A DNA stretch of 64,000 nucleotides from contig NZ_CP070616.1 in the NCBI RefSeq assembly GCF_017068395.1, positions 1-64,000 on the forward strand, read 5' to 3'. Every line of letters starts with the position of its first letter. Within the stretch, counting starts at the first letter, position 1. The notes below the pieces were generated by a model that saw only the letters and a list, made by a program, of their open reading frames with translations, did no database searches and was not told the DNA's origin. Source of the DNA: Rhodococcus pseudokoreensis. Its GTDB lineage: Bacteria; Actinomycetota; Actinomycetes; Mycobacteriales; Mycobacteriaceae. This document shows, piece by piece, positions 10,255 to 19,179 of the stretch. Both the position numbers and the translations under genes were made by a program.

Positions 10255-10488
10255 ACTTGATGTCGCAGACGCCGAAGGCCTCGTGGCCTTGGGTGAAGAC
10301 GCTGCTGCACTCGGTCTACGACCAACCGGACTCCGATTCCGTTCACGCCCAATATGATCGGGTGATCGACGCTCTGCCTGAGAAGCTGCCGAAGGTCGCC
10401 GACCACCTCGACGCCGCACGGTCGGACCTGTTGGCGTTCACCGCATTTCCCAAGCAGATCTGGAAGCAGATCTGGAGCAACAATCCGC
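10255..10488 (+). mobile_element. IS256-family transposase gene, left fragment
   Basis: The frame reads LMSQTPKASWPWVKTLLHSV, YDQPDSDSVHAQYDRVIDAL and AFPKQIWKQIWSNNP, which are C-terminal blocks of IS256/mutator-type DDE transposases. The usual next residues [13 protein letters not shown] are found only at 12076, beyond an inserted element. The 5' two thirds of the transposase and the left IS end are not recognisable, so the IS was already degraded or deleted on this side. Confidence 0.85.
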
Positions 10489-10494
10489 GATCGG

Positions 10495-10504
10495 TTAACC
10501 GGCC
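10495..10504 (+). repeat. Left terminal inverted repeat TTAACCGGCC
   Basis: It matches the reverse complement of 12066-12075 over 10 of 10 bases, and one mismatch later over three more (TCG). It lies 6 bp inside the reconstructed left boundary. Confidence 0.75.
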
Positions 10505-10604
10505 CTCGGGCGACACGATTCTGTCCGCGGCGTGAGGTCCGGGGCCGCTGCCCGGATGGGGCGCATGCTGATGGTGGCGGCTCGATTCACGAGAGGAGCA
10601 GGCG

Positions 10605-12029
10605 ATGGCCGTTCGGGTGCACGCGGTGGACGACGGTTATGTGGTGGTCGGCGGGTGGGAGGGTTGCGCGGCGACGAACGCGTTTTTGGCGCATCTGGCG
10701 GGGCGGGCGTTCAGTGCGGCGACGGTGCGGGCGTATGCGTTCGATGTGCTGAACCTGGCGCGGTTCCTGATCGACCGCGATCTCGGATTGGCGGCGGTGA
10801 CGCCGGTGACCGTGTTCGAGTGGATCGATTGGCAGGGTGTGCGCCGTGATCCCCGACCCGGTGCAGCACCGAGGAACGGGCGGCAGCGGACGACGGCGGC
10901 GTCGACGATCAACCGGCGGGTCGCGGCGGTGCGGGCATTGTTCGACGCTGGCGCCGGACGCACCATCTCGACGGCCGTGATCCAATCGACGGTGCTGAGT
11001 CTGCGTAACCTGCTCGACGACATCACCGCATGGGGCTGGGAACAGGCACCAGCCCGCCGGCTGGTCTTCGCCGCCGACGTCCCCAAACTCGACCAACCGC
11101 TACCCCGCGCACTGGCACCCGACGTCGACGCCATGGTGATGAACTCCGTTGCTCTGCTTGAGGATCCGTTCGCCCGCATCGGGTTGACGGTGCTCCGCGG
11201 GGCAGGGTTGCGGGTCGGGGAACTGCTCGACCTCGAACTCGGCAGCGTCGTCGACTACGGCCCGGCCGGGACCTGGCTGAAGGTGCCGCTGGGCAAACTC
11301 GCCACCGAACGGATGGTGCCGCTGTCGGCGGCCACCGTCGCGGCGCTGGACGAGTGGACCAGCGGGCGCGGCGTTTGCCGACCACTGCCGCATCCACGCA
11401 CCGGAGCGCTGACCGACTTCCTGTTCGTCGCACACGGCCGCCGCCTCAGCCAGACCCGGCTACGCAACGGGCTTCTCGCCGCCGTCGAACGGTCGGGGCT
11501 GCGCGGCGCCGCCGGCGCGCCCCTGATCGTCACCCCGCACCAGCTGCGGCATACTTGGGCCACCGAACTCGCCAATGCCGGCATGAGCCTGCAGGCGCTG
11601 ATGGCGCTGCTCGGGCACGTCACCCCACAGATGACGATACGGTACGCCACCCTGGCGTCACCAACGCTGCGCGCCGCCTACGACCAGGCCATGGGCAAGG
11701 TGCGTCGCCGGTTCACGCTCACCCCGGTCGGCAAACCCATCGTTCCCGACGCCGTCAGCTGGCTCGGCAGCGAGATGCTCAAGACCCGTGTCGCACACGG
11801 CTACTGTTCCCGCCACGAAGCCGCCGGCGCCTGCCCCTATGCCAACATCTGCGAAACCTGCGACAACTTCGTCACCGGACCCGAATTCCGCGACGCGCTC
11901 GAGGCGCAACGCACCGACATCCAGGCCCTCGAAACCGACGCCCGCGACCGCGGCTGGCCCGACGAAGCTGCTCGCCACCACCGCGTCGCGGACGCCTTGA
12001 CCGATCACCTCCACCGGCTCGACCGCTGA
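10605..12029 (+). CDS. Tyrosine recombinase/integrase with C-terminal Cys-rich tail
   Basis: This 474-residue site-specific recombinase has an N-terminal SAM-like arm-binding domain (AFSAATVRAYAFDVLNLARF). Catalytic residues are visible in order: Arg in GAGLRVGELLDLE, His-x-x-Arg in HQLRHTWATELANAG, His in LLGHVTPQ and Tyr in TIRYATL. After the catalytic core is a tail with Cys spacing YCSRHEAAGACPYANICETC, a probable zinc site seen in integrases of small actinobacterial transposons. Start ATG follows GAGAGGAG. It is the only gene of the 1.6-kb element and should catalyse its excision and insertion. Confidence 0.9.
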   Translation: MAVRVHAVDDGYVVVGGWEGCAATNAFLAHLAGRAFSAATVRAYAFDVLNLARFLIDRDLGLAAVTPVTVFEWIDWQGVRRDPRPGAAPRNGRQRTTAASTINRRVAAVRALFDAGAGRTISTAVIQSTVLSLRNLLDDITAWGWEQAPARRLVFAADVPKLDQPLPRALAPDVDAMVMNSVALLEDPFARIGLTVLRGAGLRVGELLDLELGSVVDYGPAGTWLKVPLGKLATERMVPLSAATVAALDEWTSGRGVCRPLPHPRTGALTDFLFVAHGRRLSQTRLRNGLLAAVERSGLRGAAGAPLIVTPHQLRHTWATELANAGMSLQALMALLGHVTPQMTIRYATLASPTLRAAYDQAMGKVRRRFTLTPVGKPIVPDAVSWLGSEMLKTRVAHGYCSRHEAAGACPYANICETCDNFVTGPEFRDALEAQRTDIQALETDARDRGWPDEAARHHRVADALTDHLHRLDR

Positions 12030-12065
12030 CCCAAATCGGCAACCTCGGGTTGACCCACACGCGAA

Positions 12066-12075
12066 GGCCGGTTAA
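12066..12075 (-). repeat. Right terminal inverted repeat (GGCCGGTTAA)
   Basis: This is the reverse complement of the left repeat at 10495. The IS256 transposase frame resumes at the next base. Confidence 0.75.
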
Positions 12076-12372
12076 AGGAACGCCTCAATAAAGAAATTCG
12101 CAGACGGACCGATGTGGTCGGGATCTTCCCTGATCGCACCGCGTTGATCCGGCTCGTCGGGGCGGTCCTGGCCGAGCAGCACGACGAGTGGATCGAAGGG
12201 CGTCGCTATCTCGGCCTGGACGCGCTGGCACGCTCCCGCAACGACAAGCCCACCGACAGCACCACCGGGGCCACCGGGGCCACCGAGGAGGTGACACCAG
12301 CCTTGACTGCCTGACTCACCCACGAGGCATCACGCGACGACGTCGTACACCACCTCCAGGGACTTGACCGCC
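12076..12372 (+). mobile_element. IS256-family transposase gene, right fragment and probable IS end
   Basis: The frame resumes with [20 protein letters not shown], then [20 protein letters not shown], the conserved C-terminus of IS256-type transposases, and stops at 12314. The tail contains a short TGATGA repeat. Following sequence TCGTACACCACCTCC resembles the terminal repeat of actinobacterial IS256 elements, so the original right end is near 12372. Confidence 0.85.
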
Positions 12373-12387
12373 TACTAACCTAGGGTT

Positions 12388-12627
12388 ATGGAGCACTATG
12401 TGCGTAAGGAACCAATCCCGTACGGGTCCGCGCCAGCACCGTTCCGTTCGGTGAACTGGTTCCGGCGGACGCTCCAAGGGTTGGGGATCACCTTTCGGGG
12501 GCTGATGAACGACCGAAAGCCGAGTCAGTACTCGTCACTCTCACCTCGACGCATGGACGACACCCATACCGAAATCTTTCCGTTCAACAGCAGCGGCGGA
12601 GGATCAGGTGGGGGCGGGGCCGGCTAG
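12388..12627 (+). CDS. Small hypothetical protein with Gly-rich C-terminus
   Basis: This is a 79-residue protein of unknown function. The N-terminal half is basic and aromatic (APFRSVNWFRRTLQGLGITF) and the last 17 residues are mostly Gly and Ser (FNSSGGGSGGGGAG). AGGG lies 7 bases before ATG. No signal peptide or transmembrane segment is obvious. A short leader plus a Gly/Ser tail can be seen in peptide precursors, but no maturation enzyme is adjacent apart from a convergent methyltransferase; a linker-tailed plasmid protein is equally possible. Confidence 0.6.
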   Translation: MEHYVRKEPIPYGSAPAPFRSVNWFRRTLQGLGITFRGLMNDRKPSQYSSLSPRRMDDTHTEIFPFNSSGGGSGGGGAG

Positions 12628-12746
12628 ATGACCGTCAAGGCCCCGCGGCGTTGACGAAAAGATGGGCGCGTGTGCCGTCGCTTGTCAGGATCATCGTGAC
12701 TTTGTCGCTGGCGGAGAGTAAGTCGGGTCTGCTGACAAGGTCTGGG

Positions 12747-13565
12747 TTAGCTGCTGTCGGTTCGTTCGGCGACGAGGGTGATGGCCCCGAGATTGTCACG
12801 GTAGCGGTGGAAGGTGCGCCAGATCTTGACGAGCCGGGGCAGGACGGTGGGGTGTGTGAGGGCGCGGCCGAGGATGGCCGCGGTGCCGGCAGGTCCTTCG
12901 TCGGCGAGGACGGTGCGGGGATCGAGGAGCAGGAGTGGGCAGGTCTCCTCGGTGCGGACGGTGAAGCCACCGTCTGTGAGGAGCTGGCGCCATTCGCTGT
13001 GCGTGAGGGGGCGGGCACCGACGTGAAGGACCGAAGTGAGGGTGGTCTGGATATCGGCCTTGTCGGTGTCGCTGAGGCCCTCGGGGGTGAGGAGGAGTTC
13101 GTGGATGCCGTAGCGGCCGCCGGGGCGGAGAAGCCGGGCGGCCTCGGCGACGGTCTGGGTTTTGCGACTTGCCGGTTCGAGGGTGAGCAGTGCCTCGCCG
13201 AACAGGACGGAAGCGCTGTGGTCGGGTAGCCCGGTGCGGTGGACGGGTGCGACGGTGCACTGCTGATTCGGGCCGGTCAGGGCGGTGCGGGCGCGTACGG
13301 CTTCGGCTTGTCCGCGTTCGATGCCCACGTACGAGCGGGGTTGGCCGACGAGGGCGAGTGTGGTGGTGCGACCCAGTCCGGGCCACATCTCGACGACGTC
13401 GTCGTCCGGGCCGATGCCGAGGGTGTCGATCATGCGTTGGGAGGGTCCGAGTCCGCCCGGTCGCATGACGGTTTTGCCGAGTCGTCCGAGCATCCAGTGG
13501 GCGGGCATCCTGCGCAGGGACAGTCCCTCGCCGAGACGCGGGGCAGGGGTGTCGGAACCATCCAT
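12747..13565 (-). CDS. Class I SAM-dependent methyltransferase
   Basis: This 272-residue protein has motif I as VVEMWPGLGRTTTLAL, an acidic residue after the second strand (YVGIERGQAEAV), LPDHSASVLFGEALL as motif II and LRPGGRYGIHELLL as motif III, in the order of the Rossmann-fold methyltransferases. The Gly-rich loop is EMWPGLG rather than the usual ExGxGxG. The start is ATG at 13565. The substrate is unknown; similarity is to the general ubiE/Methyltransf_11 type. Confidence 0.82.
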   Translation of the reverse strand: MDGSDTPAPRLGEGLSLRRMPAHWMLGRLGKTVMRPGGLGPSQRMIDTLGIGPDDDVVEMWPGLGRTTTLALVGQPRSYVGIERGQAEAVRARTALTGPNQQCTVAPVHRTGLPDHSASVLFGEALLTLEPASRKTQTVAEAARLLRPGGRYGIHELLLTPEGLSDTDKADIQTTLTSVLHVGARPLTHSEWRQLLTDGGFTVRTEETCPLLLLDPRTVLADEGPAGTAAILGRALTHPTVLPRLVKIWRTFHRYRDNLGAITLVAERTDSS

Positions 13566-13944
13566 AAGTGGAGCATAGCCTGCCCTAACGCCCAACGTTT
13601 TGGGAGTCTTGCCGACCTCCGGGTGAGAGACACCGGGGAGCAGGACCTCGGAGCGGCAGATCGATTGGCGGCTACCCGCCAATGAGTTCAGTGGTCGATA
13701 TCGTGCCTTTCGTGGGAATCTGCGCGGTGCCGAAGCGAATTCGGCTGATCGAGCGGGACCTGATCCACGCAGCGCATGCCTTTCAGCGATCGGTTTGCGG
13801 TACTGGCGCCTATATCCCCTGCTCAGTATCGCCGCCGCAGTGAGCGTGGGGCTGCCGGCCTTCCTGCTGGCGCGGCGACTCCAACTCGCTGCGAGCCGAT
13901 CCAGCTCGTTCCCGGCGCCGCGCGCCGGTGCCAGACTCGCGCAG

Positions 13945-14129
13945 ATGACTGACATCGACACGCTGCCGCCCGACCTTTCCAGGTTCGTCGGCCGTGCCCG
14001 TGAACTCCGAGAGATCGCCGTCCTCGTGGTCCCGGGAGGTTCGTCACGTTGCTCGGCCGGGTAGGGTGCGGCAAGACACGTCTCGCAGCGCCCGCGGTGA
14101 TCGAACGCTGGCGCCGGGCCGGAAGGTAG
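13945..14129 (+). pseudogene. Remnant of an NB-ARC/LuxR-type ATPase regulator
   Basis: LPPDLSRFVGRARELREIA followed, after a frame change near 14035, by FVTLLGRVGCGKTRLA matches the start of large signal-transduction ATPases (family pattern LTSFVGRERE...VTLVGPGGVGKTRLA). The Walker A loop is recognisable but the ORF stops at 14129. Only about 60 codons of a protein normally several hundred residues long remain. Confidence 0.6.
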
Positions 14130-14137
14130 ATCCTGAC

Positions 14138-14572
14138 ATGCCACGCGGTTTCGCCGATCTCAAACACGAGGTCTTCGCGCGCCACTCCAACCCATGGAGT
14201 GCCTGGACTCGCTGGCTGAGCACCCCTCTTGTGCTCGTTCCTCTGTGGACACGGCGGTGGAGCCATGCCGCGATCGTCGGTGCCTGGATGGCCGCCAACC
14301 CCGTGATCTTCCCGAAACCGGCGGACGAGCAGGCTTGGTCCACCCGGGCGGTGCTCGGCGAAGAACTCTGGATCACCGAGCGGCCACGCGACACCGCGAT
14401 GGCGGTAAACGCGGCGGCCACGCTGGCCGGCATCACCGCACTGATCGCCGCCCGGCGACGCCGCGCCGCACCGGCAGCCGGTGCCACCGCGGTCATGATG
14501 GCGCTGCTACTGGTCTACTGGCGGCTGATGGCCGGCTACTACAGCCGACACCGGGGCGCCAACACCGGCTGA
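14138..14572 (+). CDS. Small membrane protein, DUF6653-like
   Basis: This 144-residue protein has RHSNPWSAWTRWLSTPLVLV near the N-terminus, then GAWMAANPVIFPKPADEQAW and two hydrophobic segments (residues about 87-103 and 112-130). It looks like a conserved actinobacterial membrane protein family of unknown role. The family name is from memory and uncertain. Confidence 0.65.
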   Translation: MPRGFADLKHEVFARHSNPWSAWTRWLSTPLVLVPLWTRRWSHAAIVGAWMAANPVIFPKPADEQAWSTRAVLGEELWITERPRDTAMAVNAAATLAGITALIAARRRRAAPAAGATAVMMALLLVYWRLMAGYYSRHRGANTG

Positions 14573-14689
14573 GCCCCGAATACGAGTCGGCTTCCGGTCG
14601 TCGTATCCGACGTGGACGATCCGGACGAGGGCAGGCTACTGATGTAGACCCGATAGCCGCCGCGGCGCCGACGAGTCCGAACGCAACCG

Positions 14690-14880
14690 ACTCGGGTGCG
14701 ACCGGATCTCACCACCGAACGCGCTGTCGCCGCCACCTGGGTGCTCACAGGCCATGCGGTCCACCGCACGCTCGTGCGCGAGCCCGGCTGGACGCGCCCA
14801 AGTACGCCAACCGGATCCAGGCGCACGACCATGGCCGAGCTCCTCAGGGATCGGCAACCGACACCATCGGCGAGCCCTAG
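14690..14880 (+). pseudogene. TetR-family regulator C-terminal remnant
   Basis: DLTTERAVAATWVLTGHAVH followed by RTLVREPGWT resembles the C-terminal helices of TetR proteins (pattern LTTERAADVLWAL...LLV.ERGW). The usual ending TMAELL is present but in another frame. The DNA-binding N-terminus is missing. Confidence 0.5.
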
Positions 14881-15009
14881 TCGCAGACCTGCGGTGCGGC
14901 GAGAAACAATTTGCCACAGACGAAGGCGCGGGAGAGCTTCCACTCGTTGTTGTAGCGCACGAAGGGTGTCGGCAGTGTGTCCGCCGGTGGTGTTGTAGAA
15001 GTCCTCGGC

Positions 15010-15936
15010 TCAAACAGTGACGAATTGGTAGGCATTGCCATCGCTCACGATACGACCGACACTGTTCCCTGCGAAGTGCGTGCCGAACACGAGAACATCA
15101 CTGTCTGCAACGGAGGCGAGGAACTCCTGACGCCGAGCGGAGGACACCTCACGATCCCAGTCACTTCGCGAACTCCAGGTAGGATGGGCGACCTGGATCG
15201 GATGATGCACGAAATCGCCGGTGATAAAACCGATCTCGCCCTTCGATTCGATGGTGAGACTGTGATGGTACTTGGTATGACCCGGCGTGGAGGTATACCG
15301 CACACCCTCGCAAATGGTGTGGTTGACCGGAACCAGATCGACGAGTCCCGCATCGACACAAGGTTGAATCGACTGCGCGAACACGAGACGCGTCTGCCGG
15401 TGGATGTCGGGATCCGCTCCGTTGTACGTGACGGCATGCCCGAGGTCGTCGGAGACGTCACCACCCTCGGTGAGTCCCTTGTGGTACTCGAACTCGTCCT
15501 GAACGAAGGTGTACCGGGCGTTCGGGAAGGTCGGCACCCATCGGCCACCCTCGAGCACGGTGTTCCATCCCACGTGATCGAGGTGCAGATGTGTGATGGC
15601 GACGTAGTCGATCTGTTCGGGCTTGTAGCCGGCATCCGCCAGTCGATCCAGATAGGGGGAGTCCAGGCCACCCCAGGACGGGATCAGCGGTAGATCCTTG
15701 TGATTGCCGCACGCGGTGTCGACGAGAACGACAGACGACCCGGTGTCGACGACGAACGAGTGAACGCTCCAGAGTGTCTGCCCCTGTTCGGTGGCGTAGT
15801 CGGGGTACAGCCACGGAACGGCCTTGACCGCATCCGGCGTTGCCTCTGCGATCAGTCCGTCGAGCTCACCGACCTCAACCGCGATTTCGTTTATCTGGGT
15901 GATTTTCACATCACCGATCTGCCACCTCTGAGTCAT
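15010..15936 (-). CDS. Metallo-beta-lactamase-fold hydrolase (lactonase-like)
   Basis: This 308-residue MBL-fold enzyme binds two metals through THLHLDHVGWN (HxHxDH motif), a His in STPGHTKYHHSL, an Asp in FITGDFVHHP and a C-terminal His in VFGTHFAGNS. It resembles quorum-quenching N-acyl homoserine lactonases and related cytosolic hydrolases. MTQRWQ at 15936 is chosen because AAGGAAA lies 8 bp upstream; an ATG at 15954 would add six residues. The substrate is unknown. Confidence 0.87.
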   Translation of the reverse strand: MTQRWQIGDVKITQINEIAVEVGELDGLIAEATPDAVKAVPWLYPDYATEQGQTLWSVHSFVVDTGSSVVLVDTACGNHKDLPLIPSWGGLDSPYLDRLADAGYKPEQIDYVAITHLHLDHVGWNTVLEGGRWVPTFPNARYTFVQDEFEYHKGLTEGGDVSDDLGHAVTYNGADPDIHRQTRLVFAQSIQPCVDAGLVDLVPVNHTICEGVRYTSTPGHTKYHHSLTIESKGEIGFITGDFVHHPIQVAHPTWSSRSDWDREVSSARRQEFLASVADSDVLVFGTHFAGNSVGRIVSDGNAYQFVTV

Positions 15937-16116
15937 GAGGTTTCCTTCTTTCATTCAGCGTGTGGAGCGCTTGTTCAGACAGCGCGTCCGGCCATTTCGC
16001 CTTCGTAGATCGCCTCGTCCACCCGGCGGGGTGCCAAGCAGTCTCCGACGCCGTCACGTCGAACTGCGCTTCGAGTTGGGGAAGCAGGGCCGTATCGGCA
16101 TCGCGAAGCATGACGG

Positions 16117-16257
16117 TCACGAGAGACTGCGCCGGCAACCACCAGGCGTCTCTGGGGAGTCGATCACGCCCCAGCCCTCGTCGTAGTTCCATGTCCGCAT
16201 CGTTCCGATGGTCGGAGACATGAATCGATACTGCATCATCACAACGACCGTGCACAT
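16117..16257 (-). pseudogene. Cold-shock-domain protein remnant
   Basis: A short frame contains GTMRTWNYDEGWGVIDSPET, similar to the start of CspA-like domains in actinobacteria (GTVRTW...EGWGVIDSP.TPGG). It stops after 46 codons, and the next 60 codons in another frame show no RNP2 motif. It appears to be a broken or truncated copy. Confidence 0.45.
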
Positions 16258-16336
16258 GCCAATTTTCTATTCGGCCACGTCATAGACGGATCCCGTGGAT
16301 CGATCGCAATCCGGTGCCGAGACACGTTCCGGATCG

Positions 16337-16801
16337 TCAAAGGCTGCCGATCATTGTGTAACGGCTTCTGTCTGACCAGAACGCGACGGCATCGACAAGG
16401 CGAGGGGTCATGAAACCACCGGTGTCACCCCATGGCCATGCCACATGAGCGCGGGCCACCTGATCTTGAACGAGGTCGGCAATGCAGACGACGACCGACT
16501 CCTCGTCGTTGTTGACCTGCGCGCCGTATCCGCTCATACCTAAACCGCCGGGCCCGCGACCGAGCACCGTCACGTCGCTCAGAAGCAGCACACAGCCGCT
16601 GTCCGGGTCGTACTCGGCGACCCAGTCGACCCGCTCGACCACACCTCCGTACTGACGCACGTTCAGATCCCGGCCGACGCGACCCAGCGCGTTGACCCAC
16701 GCATCCGGCAGGTCCGACGACACCAGGCGCACGCCTTCCCGCGCAACCCAGGTGGCCGTTAGCACTTGCTCACCGCGAGGGTTCCCGAAGAAGCCAGTCA
16801 T
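16337..16801 (-). CDS. Hypothetical protein
   Basis: This is a 154-residue acidic soluble protein with no recognised domain. It has several Trp and Asp/Glu-rich strands (VERVDWVAEYDPDSGCVLLL) and no signal or membrane segment. It stands alone between the hydrolase region and small plasmid-type genes. Confidence 0.6.
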   Translation of the reverse strand: MTGFFGNPRGEQVLTATWVAREGVRLVSSDLPDAWVNALGRVGRDLNVRQYGGVVERVDWVAEYDPDSGCVLLLSDVTVLGRGPGGLGMSGYGAQVNNDEESVVVCIADLVQDQVARAHVAWPWGDTGGFMTPRLVDAVAFWSDRSRYTMIGSL

Positions 16802-17005
16802 CGTTCCAGGGTGTCACCGAGACGCGATGTATCGAACGAAATCGAGTGCGCCTGGTCGCGACTATGGCGTCGCCTCGATGCCCTGACCTGTCGGGACACC
16901 GGTCAGCGATCCCTCAGCGGCGACTCATAGCCGGACTCAGCAATGCGCGAACCCAGCAGAAGTTGGTGGCTTGTGAACCGAATCCGTACGAGTTAGGCAT
17001 GTCGT

Positions 17006-17197
17006 ATGGCTGAGAATCCCGGAACCCGATCGGGTTTGAAGGTCGGCGACAAAGTCACGGTTCATGCGGAGGCGACGTCGGTGTTCACGATTGTGAGCAT
17101 CGATGGCGACGACGCGCTGATCGAGTCGATTGCCAGTACGCCGGGGACGTACCCGTTCCACTGCAAGCTTGAGCGCCTCGTTGCGGTCGAGTCCTGA
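17006..17197 (+). CDS. Small hypothetical protein, SH3-like composition
   Basis: This 63-residue protein starts MAENPGTRSGLKVGDKV and alternates beta-strand-like segments (VTVHAEATSVFTIVSIDGDD), consistent with a small beta-barrel. It has no Cys and no membrane segment. Function is unknown. Confidence 0.6.
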   Translation: MAENPGTRSGLKVGDKVTVHAEATSVFTIVSIDGDDALIESIASTPGTYPFHCKLERLVAVES

Positions 17198-17414
17198 AAC
17201 AGTCAAGAATGCGCCTGACCGGCGCAGATGACACGTCCCCCTCGTGGGTATGGTTCTCAGCGGTGCAGGGTTTGTCGCCGGCGATCGGGACGCACGGCAT
17301 CTACGGCATTTCATGATGATTGAGTTGTGACGGCCGGGGCCGGCCTGCGTGGGTCACCGCGCCCTCACGGGGTGTGCCATGCTGGGGGGCACAGTATCGA
17401 AGTCGGGGGACAAC

Positions 17415-17615
17415 ATGACTGTTCATGCGTTGGTGCGATCGGCAGGCAGGCGCGGGTGGACGTTGCGGTGCGATCTGTGCGAGCACACCTTCACCACGGC
17501 CGTCGCCGGCCGGCCCGAGGCGGTGGCTTTCGCTCGAACCCATGGGTGGATCGTCGGTGAGCGCACGTTGTGCCCGATGTGCGCGGTCACCGACACCGCC
17601 CGCCGCACAGCCTGA
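17415..17615 (+). CDS. Small zinc-ribbon-like protein
   Basis: This 66-residue protein has two Cys pairs, LRCDLCEHTF and TLCPMCAV, spaced about 40 residues apart, a likely zinc ribbon. GGGGA lies just before ATG 17415. It belongs to a run of small genes typical of actinobacterial plasmids and phages. Function is unknown. Confidence 0.65.
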   Translation: MTVHALVRSAGRRGWTLRCDLCEHTFTTAVAGRPEAVAFARTHGWIVGERTLCPMCAVTDTARRTA

Positions 17616-17711
17616 CCCGCCGATCCACAGCACCGCCCCGGGACCGCGGGGCGGGTGCCCGGCTGTGAGGATGTACCGAAAGAATTTGTCGCGTGTTGAA
17701 GGGAAACAGGT

Positions 17712-18176
17712 GTGATGGGGGAGCGGGCCGTAGCGAGCAAGGTGCATGTGATGGTGTCGTATTGGTGGTGCCGCGGCGACGGTCTCGCCAACCATCAACT
17801 CGGCCAGATCCTCACCCGCGCAGCAGGTGTGGGCGAGGTCGACATCACCGATCCGCAGTCCATGCTCACCGGCACAGCCGGCAAGACCGACCCCACGCTC
17901 CTGGGGAAACAAGCGGCCAACCCGGTCGGGAATGCGATCACCACCCAGGCGCGGACCCTCGACCTGAAAGGACTCGCCGGATCGGTGTCGACGATGGCGC
18001 GCTCGCAGGGGGCCGAGGACCTCGCCGCGGTCGTCGGGGAGGGCCTGAACGCGGCCAGCTTCCTCGCCTCCGGCGCACACCAGAGCTACCAGAACCTGGT
18101 CGTCGACAACGCCGGCCGCAACGCCATCCAATGGGTCTCGGATTGGCTGAACCTGCAGATCACCCGCGCCGCCTGA
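17712..18176 (+). CDS. Hypothetical protein
   Basis: This is a 154-residue protein with no recognised domain. It is rich in Ala and Gly with probable amphipathic helices (AGSVSTMARSQGAEDLAAVV). GTG 17712 and ATG 17715 are both possible. It precedes and is co-oriented with three small genes. Confidence 0.55.
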   Translation: MMGERAVASKVHVMVSYWWCRGDGLANHQLGQILTRAAGVGEVDITDPQSMLTGTAGKTDPTLLGKQAANPVGNAITTQARTLDLKGLAGSVSTMARSQGAEDLAAVVGEGLNAASFLASGAHQSYQNLVVDNAGRNAIQWVSDWLNLQITRAA

Positions 18177-18221
18177 CGATCCCGACCGTCTCACTCACCT
18201 CCCGAACAGGAGCACCGAACA

Positions 18222-18509
18222 TTGGCCCCTCACGCCCACCGCCGCACCTCCTGCTGGGTGACTTGCCCGCATTGCGACAAACGCACCTACTTCACCCGCA
18301 GGGATGCCCGCGCCGCTCGCACCCACCACGAAAAACGCCGCGGCCTGTCGATCTACCCCTGCCCACACCAAGACCAGGACAGTGACGGCTTCCACGTCGG
18401 GCTCCGGCCAATCGGGTTGGGCCGCGGGAACATCGATCGCTGCACCCTCGCCGAGAACCAGCGAGGAACACTCGCCGACACCCGGTTCACAGTGCGGGGT
18501 GGGTGGTGA
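18222..18509 (+). CDS. Small Cys/His protein, phage/plasmid type
   Basis: This 95-residue protein starts at TTG 18222, with AGGAG upstream. VTCPHCDKRTYFTRRDARAA followed by a His-His and a later CPH resembles the small zinc-finger proteins common in actinophages and plasmids (pattern CPxCxKR.Y.....A..A). Possible nucleic-acid binding (inference). Confidence 0.6.
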   Translation: MAPHAHRRTSCWVTCPHCDKRTYFTRRDARAARTHHEKRRGLSIYPCPHQDQDSDGFHVGLRPIGLGRGNIDRCTLAENQRGTLADTRFTVRGGW

Positions 18510-18856
18510 CCCTGATGAACACCACGGGATCATCGACCACCCCGATCCCACTCGCCCCCGGTGACCGGATCCGCTTCGGTATCGAACCGCGCCGCCCCTA
18601 CACGGTCCGCGCACTCTCGAAGAACTTCGTCGTCTGCACCCGCCACCGCGACTTCGCAACCCAAGGTGAGTTCGTCTACACGGTCATCGACTGGCGCAGC
18701 GGAATCCGCGGCCCGGTCACCGTGATCGGACACAGCATGGACGTGAGCACCGATCAGCAGTGCCGCGACCTCCTCGACGATCTCGAAGTCGGTCGGTGGG
18801 AAATCAGCCACCGCAACCGTGTCCAGCTCGACATCCTCGACCGGGGTGAAGCATGA
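18503..18856 (+). CDS. Hypothetical protein
   Basis: This 117-residue protein overlaps the preceding gene by 7 bp, so translation is probably coupled. LAPGDRIRFGIEPRRPYTVR suggests a small beta-barrel start; the C-terminus is charged. It resembles plasmid or phage accessory proteins without known function. Confidence 0.6.
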   Translation: MVTLMNTTGSSTTPIPLAPGDRIRFGIEPRRPYTVRALSKNFVVCTRHRDFATQGEFVYTVIDWRSGIRGPVTVIGHSMDVSTDQQCRDLLDDLEVGRWEISHRNRVQLDILDRGEA

Positions 18857-18893
18857 AAGACCCCACGCCCCGAGATGTCTTCTCGCGGAACTG

Positions 18894-18986
18894 ATGCTGC
18901 TCATCGCAGCCGCGGTGGTCCTGTTGTGGCTGGAGGCCAGCCGGTCCTCGTTCGACCAGCCGCCACTACCGATTCCATCCACATAG
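18894..18986 (+). CDS. Very small membrane protein (30 aa)
   Basis: The ORF reads MLLIAAAVVLLWLEASRSSF and ends PIPST: one transmembrane helix plus a short polar tail. Its ATG overlaps the TGA of a 13-codon ORF (18853-18894) that itself overlaps the end of the previous gene, so a chain of coupled translation is plausible. A real product is likely but unproven. Confidence 0.4.
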   Translation: MLLIAAAVVLLWLEASRSSFDQPPLPIPST

Positions 18987-19179
18987 GGTGCGGATCGCCG
19001 CCCCTGCCGGTCGGTCTCAATGCCGCTCCGAGACCAAAGAACACCACAGCGCCCGGCGCGGCGATGTTAGATCTCACGACCGCCGAACTCATCACGATCA
19101 GCCCAGGAAACGAGGCGTGTGGCATGCCGCGGGTCGCCGCCGATGAATCACTTTCCTCTCATCCAGTCCTGCAGACAGA

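Larger units (their letters stand above)
10489..12075. mobile_element. Tyrosine-recombinase element inserted in the IS256 transposase
   Basis: Removing exactly 1,587 bp (10489-12075) joins the two IS256 fragments in frame and rebuilds the family sequence [14 protein letters not shown], so these are close to the true element ends. The ends carry an inverted TTAACCGGCC repeat, extendable to TTAACCGGCC(C/T)TCG. Six bases (GATCGG) lie outside the left repeat and none outside the right, resembling the coupling sequences of tyrosine-recombinase transposons. There is one cargo gene, the recombinase. No target duplication is evident. Confidence 0.82.
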
